Of a stretch of 64,000 bases of DNA, positions 58,303 through 64,000 are shown piece after piece. This DNA is from Georgenia sp. SYP-B2076. GTDB taxonomy: Bacteria > Actinomycetota > Actinomycetes > Actinomycetales > Actinomycetaceae. The stretch is taken from assembly GCF_003991205.1 (NCBI RefSeq), contig NZ_RXOZ01000022.1, positions 1 through 64,000 on the forward strand. The letters run 5' to 3'. The notes under the pieces were generated by a model. It ran no database searches, was not told where the DNA came from, and worked only from the letters and a program-made list of their open reading frames with translations. Position 1 is the stretch's first letter. Each line of letters starts with the position of its first letter. The translations under genes and the position numbers were made by a program.

Positions 58303-60300
58303 TCATCCCGGCACGGCCGCGGAGTGGAGCGCCGCCCTGACGCGGGCGACGACGCCCGGGACGTCCCCCGGCCGGACGACCACCCCGAGGTCGAGGGCCT
58401 CGTCGACGGCGGCGCCCTGCACGATGCGCTTGAGCGGGACCTCCAGCCGTTTGCCGGCCGGGTTGCGCGGCACGCTGGGCACGAAGACGACCACGTCGGG
58501 CACGTGCCGCGGGGAGAGCTCCCGGCGGATGGTGGTCCGCAGGCGGCGCTCGAGCTCCGCGTGGTCCTCGCCCGCCGCCTCGACGAGGAGGAGGAGCGTG
58601 CCCATGCCCGTGCCGTCCTCGAAGTGCAGGACCATGGCGTCCGCGACGCCGGGCATGCCGTCCAGCACGGCGTAGAACTCGGCCGTGCCGAGGCGGACGC
58701 CGCCCCGGTTGAGCGTGGCGTCGGAGCGGCCGGTGATCACCCAGGTGTCGCGTTCCGTCCGCACGAGCCAGTCGCCGTGGCACCACACGCCCGGGTAGAC
58801 GTCGAAGTAGCTGGCGCGGTACCGCTCGCCCTCGCGGTCGCCCCAGAAGAAGACCGGCATCGAGGGCATGGGCCGGGTCACGACCAGCTCGCCCGGCGTG
58901 CCCCGCAGCGGCCGGCCCTGCGGGTCCCAGGAGTCCACGGCCGCGCCGAGCGGACGGCAGGACATCTCCCCGGCGTACACCGCGACGAGCGGGTTCCCGC
59001 CGACGAAGGCGGTGCACACGTCCGTCCCTCCGGAGGTCGGGCCGAGCAGCACCGCGTCGCCGACGGCGTCGTACACCCAGGCGGCGACGTCCGCGGCGAG
59101 CGGGGAGCCGGAGCAGTTGATCTCCTTCAGGCGGCTGAGGTCCCAGGTCTCGCCGGGCCGCAGCCCGGCGTGCGCGCACGCGGCCAGGTAGGCGGAGCCG
59201 GAGGCCAGGAACGTCGCGCCCGTCTCGGCGGCGACCGCCCACTGCGACCACTCGCCGTCCAGCCGGGGCCAGGAGGGGTCGCCGTCCATGAGCACCAGTG
59301 CGGACCCGGTGAGCAGGGAGGACGCCGCGAGCGTCCAGACCATCCACCCGGTGGTGGTGAACCAGAAGGCGCGGTCCTGCGGCCCGAGGTCGAACTGGAG
59401 CGCGATGGCCTTGTGGTGCTCGAGGAGCAGGCCGCCGTGGGAGTGGACGATCGCCTTGGGCCTGCCGGTGGTGCCGGAGGAGAACAGCACGGTCAACGGG
59501 TGGGCGAACGGCACGGGCACGACCGTGACCTCCCCGCCCTGTGCGGTGAGGTCGGCGTACGAGAGCGCGCCGGGCGGCGGCTCGGCCGCCCCGTCGAGGT
59601 AGGGCAGCAGCACGGTCGTCGTGCTGGGCAGCGCCGCGCGGATCCGGGCGAGCTCGTCGGTGCGGCGCACCTCCTTCTCGCCCCAGCGGTACCCGTCGAC
59701 GGCGAGGAGCAGCGCCGGCTCGAGCTGGCCGATGCGGTCGAGCACCCCACGGGGGCCCATCTCCGGCGCCACCGCGCAGAACACCACGCCCATCGCCGCG
59801 GCCGCGAGGTACACGGCCAGGGTCTCGGGCACGTTGGGCAGGTAGGCGGCGATCCGGTCGCCGCGCCCGACGCCGAGGCGGGACAGGCCCCGCTGGATCC
59901 GGCCGATCTCCTCGAGCAGCCGGGCGGCGGTCCACTCCCGGGCGCCGGTGGTCTGGCTCCGGGCGACCACGATCACCGCGTCCGGGCGCTCGCGCAGGGC
60001 GCGGATCGCGTGCTCGGCGTAGTTGAGGGTGGCCCCGGGGAACCACCCGGCGCCGGGCATGGTGTCCGGCTCGAGCACGGCCGTGGGCGGCTCGTGGGCG
60101 ATGATCGCGAAGTGGTCCCAGAGCAGGGTCCAGAACGTCTCGAGCTCGTCCACGGACCACTGCCAGGCGTCCTCGTACGTGGCGAAGCGCCTGCCGGTCC
60201 TCCCCTCCACGGACAGGAGGAACCGGCCCAGCTCGCTTGCCGCCCAGTCGCTCCTGGGCGGCGCTGGGCGGAGCAGCGCCCCCGGTGTCACGGCTGCCAC
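58303..60300 (-). CDS. acetoacetyl-CoA synthetase
   Basis: A 665-residue adenylate-forming enzyme activating acetoacetate to acetoacetyl-CoA. The AMP-binding core motif LFSSGTTGRPKAIVH is at 272-286, with WFTTTGWMVWTLAASSLLTG, GSPLAADVAAWVYDAV and GRSDATLNRGGVRLGTAEFY (A8 hinge) and the C-terminal catalytic Lys region NPAGKRLEVPLKRI. The N-terminal YEDAWQWSVDELETFWTLLW and ATLNYAEHAI stretches fit the AacS rather than the acetyl-CoA synthetase group. GTG 60300 lies 3 bases after the PEP-synthase-N-like gene. Last gene of the leftward cluster. Confidence 0.88.
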   Translation of the reverse strand: MAAVTPGALLRPAPPRSDWAASELGRFLLSVEGRTGRRFATYEDAWQWSVDELETFWTLLWDHFAIIAHEPPTAVLEPDTMPGAGWFPGATLNYAEHAIRALRERPDAVIVVARSQTTGAREWTAARLLEEIGRIQRGLSRLGVGRGDRIAAYLPNVPETLAVYLAAAAMGVVFCAVAPEMGPRGVLDRIGQLEPALLLAVDGYRWGEKEVRRTDELARIRAALPSTTTVLLPYLDGAAEPPPGALSYADLTAQGGEVTVVPVPFAHPLTVLFSSGTTGRPKAIVHSHGGLLLEHHKAIALQFDLGPQDRAFWFTTTGWMVWTLAASSLLTGSALVLMDGDPSWPRLDGEWSQWAVAAETGATFLASGSAYLAACAHAGLRPGETWDLSRLKEINCSGSPLAADVAAWVYDAVGDAVLLGPTSGGTDVCTAFVGGNPLVAVYAGEMSCRPLGAAVDSWDPQGRPLRGTPGELVVTRPMPSMPVFFWGDREGERYRASYFDVYPGVWCHGDWLVRTERDTWVITGRSDATLNRGGVRLGTAEFYAVLDGMPGVADAMVLHFEDGTGMGTLLLLVEAAGEDHAELERRLRTTIRRELSPRHVPDVVVFVPSVPRNPAGKRLEVPLKRIVQGAAVDEALDLGVVVRPGDVPGVVARVRAALHSAAVPG

Positions 60301-60303
60301 GGG

Positions 60304-61395
60304 TCAGCTCGCCTTGCTCTCGTGGCGGTGGCCGACCGCGCCGCCGCCGGCCGGCGCGCCGGAGATGCTGCCCGTGATCCAGGACATCATCCCCGCCGAG
60401 GCGTCGAAGGCGGGCTTGCGCTGGGCGCTGGACCACACCGTCTCCGGCCGGCACTGGAGGAGGATGACGTTGGCGCCCGCGGGGAGCTCCTCGTCGAGGG
60501 CGAACTCGATGTCCTGCGGCGCGCCGTGGATCTTCTCGAGCCGCTTGCCGAGCTGGGCGAGCGCGGTGATCTCCTCGTCGCTCAGGCAGGGCACGTGCTG
60601 GCGCTCCTCGGCCACGGGGACCGGCGCGTCGCCGCGGCGGTACTCGATGAGCTTGCGCCCCAGCGTGCGCTCGACGATGGCGAGGCCGACCTTGTCCACG
60701 AGGAACCGGTCCGGCGTCACCTCCCCGCCCACGACCGAGAGGCCCAGCCCCCAGCTGGCTTCCAGCGCCACCTTGGAGCGGTCCCCGCTGGTCGGGCTCA
60801 GGGTGAACATCACGCCGGCGGCGCGGGCGCGGACCGTCTTCTGGATGACCACGGCCATCTCGATGGCGTGCGGTGAGATGCCCTTCTCCGCGAGGTAGGA
60901 CAGCACGCGTCCGGAGAAGACGGACCGGTAGCACCGGGCGACGTGCTCGAGGACCGCGTCCTCGCCGACGACGTCAACCCACGTCTCGAACTCGCCGGCG
61001 AAGCTGGCGCCGACGGAGTCCTCGGCCGTGGCGCTGGAGCGCACCGCGACGGCGACGTCGGGCACGCCGGTGTCCTCGCACAGGCGGCGGTACGCGGCGC
61101 GCACCTCGGTCGCGACCTCGTCCGGGACCGGTGCGGCGCTGACCAGCTCGGCGATCTCCCGCTCCGCCTCCTCGAAGGCGCCCTGGTCGTGGGTCCGGCC
61201 GAGGCGGTCGAGGATGCGCGACGTGGACTCGAGCAGCCCGTGCTGGGCGAGGTAGGCGCGGTAGGCCTCGGCGGTGACGGCGTAGCCCGGTGCGACGGGG
61301 AGGCCGGCGGCGACCATGTCCGCCAGGCCGGCGGCCTTGCCGCCGACGGACCGCACGTCCCGGCATGCCTCTTCTGTGAACTGGACGGTGTACAT
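60304..61395 (-). CDS. PEP-synthase-type ATP-binding subunit (phenylphosphate synthase beta-like)
   Basis: A 363-residue protein equal to the ATP-grasp (PPDK_N) domain of PEP synthase alone. Motifs: VGGKAAGLADMVAAGLPVAP at the start, VAVRSSATAEDSVGASFAGE, MAVVIQKTVRARAAGVMFTL, and the C-terminal QDIEFALDEE with LLQCRPETVW. It has no phospho-histidine or PEP-binding domain; the histidine part is supplied by the next gene upstream. This split is the arrangement of phenylphosphate synthase subunits 2 and 1 in Thauera aromatica. ATG 61395, 9 bases after the partner gene. Confidence 0.88.
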   Translation of the reverse strand: MYTVQFTEEACRDVRSVGGKAAGLADMVAAGLPVAPGYAVTAEAYRAYLAQHGLLESTSRILDRLGRTHDQGAFEEAEREIAELVSAAPVPDEVATEVRAAYRRLCEDTGVPDVAVAVRSSATAEDSVGASFAGEFETWVDVVGEDAVLEHVARCYRSVFSGRVLSYLAEKGISPHAIEMAVVIQKTVRARAAGVMFTLSPTSGDRSKVALEASWGLGLSVVGGEVTPDRFLVDKVGLAIVERTLGRKLIEYRRGDAPVPVAEERQHVPCLSDEEITALAQLGKRLEKIHGAPQDIEFALDEELPAGANVILLQCRPETVWSSAQRKPAFDASAGMMSWITGSISGAPAGGGAVGHRHESKAS

Positions 61396-61404
61396 GGGAC
61401 TCTC

Positions 61405-63318
61405 CTAGCCGATCTTCTGAGCCTGTGCGGGGGTGGCGTGACTGCCGGGGACGTCCTGCGTGGCCGCGGGTCCTGTGCCGGCGGAGTCGTCGGGGGCGCC
61501 GTCGAGGATCGTGACGGTCCCGGCCTTGCCGTCGATGCGCACCCGTTGCCCGGTGGTGAGCCGCGCCGTCGCGAAGCCGGTGCCCACGACGGCGGGGATG
61601 CCGTACTCGCGGCAGACGATGGCGGCGTGGCACATCATCCCGCCGATGTCGGTGATGACCCCGGAGGCGACGGCGAAGGCCGGCGCCCAGGAGGGGGCCG
61701 TGATCGGGGCGACGAGGATCTCCCCGGGGAGCAGCTCGGGCAGGTCCTTCTCGGACTTGAGCACGCGCACCGGGCCCTCGACGACGCCGAGGGAGCCGGG
61801 CCCGCCGGTGAGCGTCGTCGACCCGCCCTCGCCGGTGCCGAGCCAGTCGGCCACCCGCTCGGTGGTCACGCCGTAGTTCATGACGGCGAACGGGTCGGTG
61901 ACCTGCTCGGGCGGGATGCCGTAGGCGGGCGGGGCCGTCTCGCCCTGCAGCGCCGCGACGATGCCGCGGCGTCGGGCGATCTCCTTCTGCCAACGCTGCT
62001 TGCCGCGCGCCGGGACGCCGATGGCCCAGGAGTCGACGACGTCGAACAGGGCGGTGTCCAGCTCGTAGCGGTTGAGGTAGAACATGTCGTCGCGCTGCTC
62101 GGTGAAGCCGGCCGCGAGCAGGAAGTCGGCGAGCTCCCAGGCCTTCTGCCAGAAGACGTCGTGCGCCCAGTGCTCGACGTAGATGTTGTGCTCCTCGATG
62201 TAGGGGAACACCTTGCCGGCGAGGCCGACGAGCTCGTCGAACTGCTGGGCCTCCTCCTCGGTGAGCAGCGCGCGGTACTCCGCGACGATCTCGTCACGCT
62301 CGGCCCGCAGCCGCTCGACCGGCCGGGCGATGTCCTCCCCGGCGGCGATCTTGGTCGCGTAGCGGGCGATGCCCTGGAGCGGGATGGACAGGTCGGAGGC
62401 CCAGGTCTGCTGGTCGTGGGTGAAGCCGTACTCGGCGAAGTAGTTGAACCACGGCGTCTTCGCCCGCTCGAAGGCGTCCAGCCACCGCCGTCCCTCCTCG
62501 GTGCGGCCCAGCGCGGCGAGGGTCTGCTCGGGGCTGCCCTCGGCGGTGACGACGTCGGTGAGGCCGAGCTCGACGGCGAGCGCGGCGAGCCCCCGCAGCT
62601 CGTCGTCGGGGCGGAAGGCGAGGACCTCCACGCCGGCGACCATGCGGGAGATCGTCTGGTCGGTGATGAGGGGGAAGGCCTGCTTGCAGAACTGGAAAAA
62701 GGTGATGTACCCGCCGTAGCCGAGGTTGAGGAACTCGAAGTGGTACTGCCAGATGGCGAAGAACTCGTCGATGAGCCGGTGGTAGTTCTCGATGACCGCG
62801 AGGGAGGTGGACCGGCCCCGGGCCTCGGTGACGACCTCGGCGGGGTCGAAGTCCTCCAGCTTCGGGAAGGAGATGGTCCGCAGGGACTCGATGGCCCCCT
62901 CCATCTTGGTCTTCCACCTGCCGTACAGCTCGTCCCAGTTGGCGTAGTAGTAGCCGGCGCGCTCCTGGAAGATCGCCGCGCGGCGCTGCACCTCCTCGGG
63001 GTCGGCGACGTTCAGCGGGGAGATGTAGACGTAGCCGTTGACGACGCGCACGTCCAGGCCGAGGGAGACCGGCAGCGCGAAGATCCGGGTACTGAATGTC
63101 CCGACCCCGAGGTACACGGCCTCGGCGCCGATGCTGTCGAAGGGGTGGCACCCGCGGGACCAGTGCATCGTGTCGGCGAACCAGAACTGGGCGTTCTCGT
63201 GCTCGCGGGTCTCCTCCGAGGGCACGAGGTAGTACGGGTACATCGACTCCCACCCCTCGGCCCCGGCGGGTGGCTCGGCCTCGTCGAAGAACGGGAAGCG
63301 GCGCGTGGTCTCGGTCAT
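61405..63318 (-). CDS. PEP-utilising mobile-domain subunit with large substrate domain (phenylphosphate synthase alpha-like)
   Basis: A 637-residue protein. Residues 1-500 form a largely helical, aromatic-rich domain resembling the substrate-binding part of phenylphosphate synthase or rifampicin phosphotransferase (YYYANWDELYGRWKTKMEGA, YITFFQFCKQAFPLITDQT). Residues 510-620 are the swivelling phospho-histidine domain with H564 in GGMMCHAAIVCREYGIPAVV. The corresponding histidine of the Thauera enzyme lies at about the same position. It would shuttle phosphate from ATP, bound by the 363-residue partner, to an unknown hydroxylated or enolisable substrate. ATG 63318 overlaps the HAD stop by 4 bases. 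Confidence 0.85.
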   Translation of the reverse strand: MTETTRRFPFFDEAEPPAGAEGWESMYPYYLVPSEETREHENAQFWFADTMHWSRGCHPFDSIGAEAVYLGVGTFSTRIFALPVSLGLDVRVVNGYVYISPLNVADPEEVQRRAAIFQERAGYYYANWDELYGRWKTKMEGAIESLRTISFPKLEDFDPAEVVTEARGRSTSLAVIENYHRLIDEFFAIWQYHFEFLNLGYGGYITFFQFCKQAFPLITDQTISRMVAGVEVLAFRPDDELRGLAALAVELGLTDVVTAEGSPEQTLAALGRTEEGRRWLDAFERAKTPWFNYFAEYGFTHDQQTWASDLSIPLQGIARYATKIAAGEDIARPVERLRAERDEIVAEYRALLTEEEAQQFDELVGLAGKVFPYIEEHNIYVEHWAHDVFWQKAWELADFLLAAGFTEQRDDMFYLNRYELDTALFDVVDSWAIGVPARGKQRWQKEIARRRGIVAALQGETAPPAYGIPPEQVTDPFAVMNYGVTTERVADWLGTGEGGSTTLTGGPGSLGVVEGPVRVLKSEKDLPELLPGEILVAPITAPSWAPAFAVASGVITDIGGMMCHAAIVCREYGIPAVVGTGFATARLTTGQRVRIDGKAGTVTILDGAPDDSAGTGPAATQDVPGSHATPAQAQKIG

Positions 63319-64000
63319 GAGGGGGCTCCTTGCGACATCGGAAGGGGTGCGAACAACAGGTCGTACAGCTCGGCGACGTCCCTGAGGACGACGTCGGGCC
63401 GATCGGGACCCTGGAGGGGCGCGAGCGTCTCCGGGGTGATGGCGCCGGACAGGACGAGGGTGCTGGTGGCGCCCATGGCGCGGGCGAGGCGGATCTCGGC
63501 GCCGGCGTCGCCGACCACGGCGATGCGCTCGGGTGGCTCGGGCAGGCGGCGCAGGAGGGTCTCGGCCAGCGAGGCGGAGGGCTTGCCGAGCACGCGCGGC
63601 GACGTCCCGGTGGCCCAGCCGATGGCGTGGGCGATGGTGGCGGAGACCGTGACCGAGCGCCCCAGGCCGCCGTGGAACCAGGGTGTGTCGACGGTGGTGT
63701 AGAGCACGGCGCCGGCGTCGACGGCCAGGCACGCCGCGTTGATGACCTCGGTGCGGTACTCGGAGGCGGCGCCCACGACGACGACGTCCGCGAGGGGGCC
63801 GCCGGGCAGGGCGGTCTCGACGCCGAGGTCGACCAGCGGCTGCGCCAGGCCCACGTCGCCCACGGCCAGGACGCGGGCGCCGGCGTGGTGGGCTGCGACG
63901 TGGTCCGCGGCGGCGCTGCCCGCGGTGACGAAGTCCTCGTCCGCGACGCCGATGCCCTTCTCGCGCAGGTGCTGGGCGTACTCCGCGGGCGGGCGCTGGG
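63315..64000 (-). CDS. HAD-family hydrolase (NagD/p-nitrophenylphosphatase-like), 5' end beyond window
   Basis: At least 228 residues, open to the right edge of the window, so the N-terminus with the DXDX nucleophile motif is not included. Recognisable parts: RVLAVGDVGLAQPLVDLG, VVVGAASEYRTEVINAACLA, ATGTSPRVLGKPSASLAETL (catalytic Lys) and the acidic motif IAVVGDAGAEIRLARAMGAT, where NagD proteins have GD..TDI. It would be a phosphatase, possibly recycling or removing phosphate in the pathway of the co-transcribed phosphotransferase. Translationally coupled to the next gene by a 4-base overlap. Confidence 0.82.
   Translation of the reverse strand, partial: QRPPAEYAQHLREKGIGVADEDFVTAGSAAADHVAAHHAGARVLAVGDVGLAQPLVDLGVETALPGGPLADVVVVGAASEYRTEVINAACLAVDAGAVLYTTVDTPWFHGGLGRSVTVSATIAHAIGWATGTSPRVLGKPSASLAETLLRRLPEPPERIAVVGDAGAEIRLARAMGATSTLVLSGAITPETLAPLQGPDRPDVVLRDVAELYDLLFAPLPMSQGAPS

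Overview
The window looks like a chromosomal segment of a high-GC Gram-positive actinobacterium, probably a Micrococcales-type organism. The evidence is GC content near 70% with third-position bias throughout, two WhiB-family genes, a DUF1876 (Rv1738-like) gene, RNase J, many GTG/TTG starts, and several genes whose start codon sits 6-7 bases after a TANNNT-like -10 box (leaderless layout). No rRNA, tRNA, CRISPR array, insertion sequence or prophage was seen.

Layout. 1-5,460: housekeeping and sugar genes (coiled-coil protein, VKOR, FucP-type permease, PfkB kinase, USP-like protein). 5,900-7,500: a stress or membrane cluster (DUF1876, DUF2243, CtaG-like fragment) in which three neighbouring frames are broken by single-base indels. 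7,660-11,011: peptide chain release factor 3 and RNase J. 11,117-16,383: leftward oligopeptide-type ABC operon with a fused double ATPase carrying a 15-bp minisatellite. 16,545-20,962: small genes and an RsbQ-RsbP energy-stress pair. 21,104-24,142: ABC-2 exporter plus a LolA-like secreted protein. 25,240-33,443: a compact rightward operon of a peptide-type ABC importer, a DszC-like flavin monooxygenase and an NtaA/DmoA-type monooxygenase, ended by a strong terminator. It is preceded by a cysteine-containing leader peptide overlapping mutually exclusive RNA stems, which suggests sulfur-controlled uptake and desulfurisation of an organosulfur compound.

33,775-40,192: small enzymes, M18 aminopeptidase, a truncated MFS gene, TetR, and a WhiB gene with a Crp-type operator. 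40,197-44,234: KdpE/short KdpD pair divergent from a KimA-like APC permease, which looks like a potassium module. 44,262-50,644: SAM hydrolase family protein, a large secreted phosphoesterase with tandem repeats, geranylgeranyl-reductase-like protein, and a second WhiB gene preceded by a 29-bp repeat array. 50,721-55,418: GH3 glycosidase, a dehydrogenase remnant, and a phosphoesterase and a four-repeat COG4705 membrane protein sharing one OmpR-type promoter motif. 55,470-64,000: SDR and BioY genes, IclR regulator, and a leftward cluster of HAD hydrolase, a split PEP-synthase/phenylphosphate-synthase-like pair and acetoacetyl-CoA synthetase.

Several frames (about 6320, 6910, 7216, 7492, 50520, and perhaps 37520) need a one-base correction to read through. 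Either the assembly carries indel errors or these genes are decaying.
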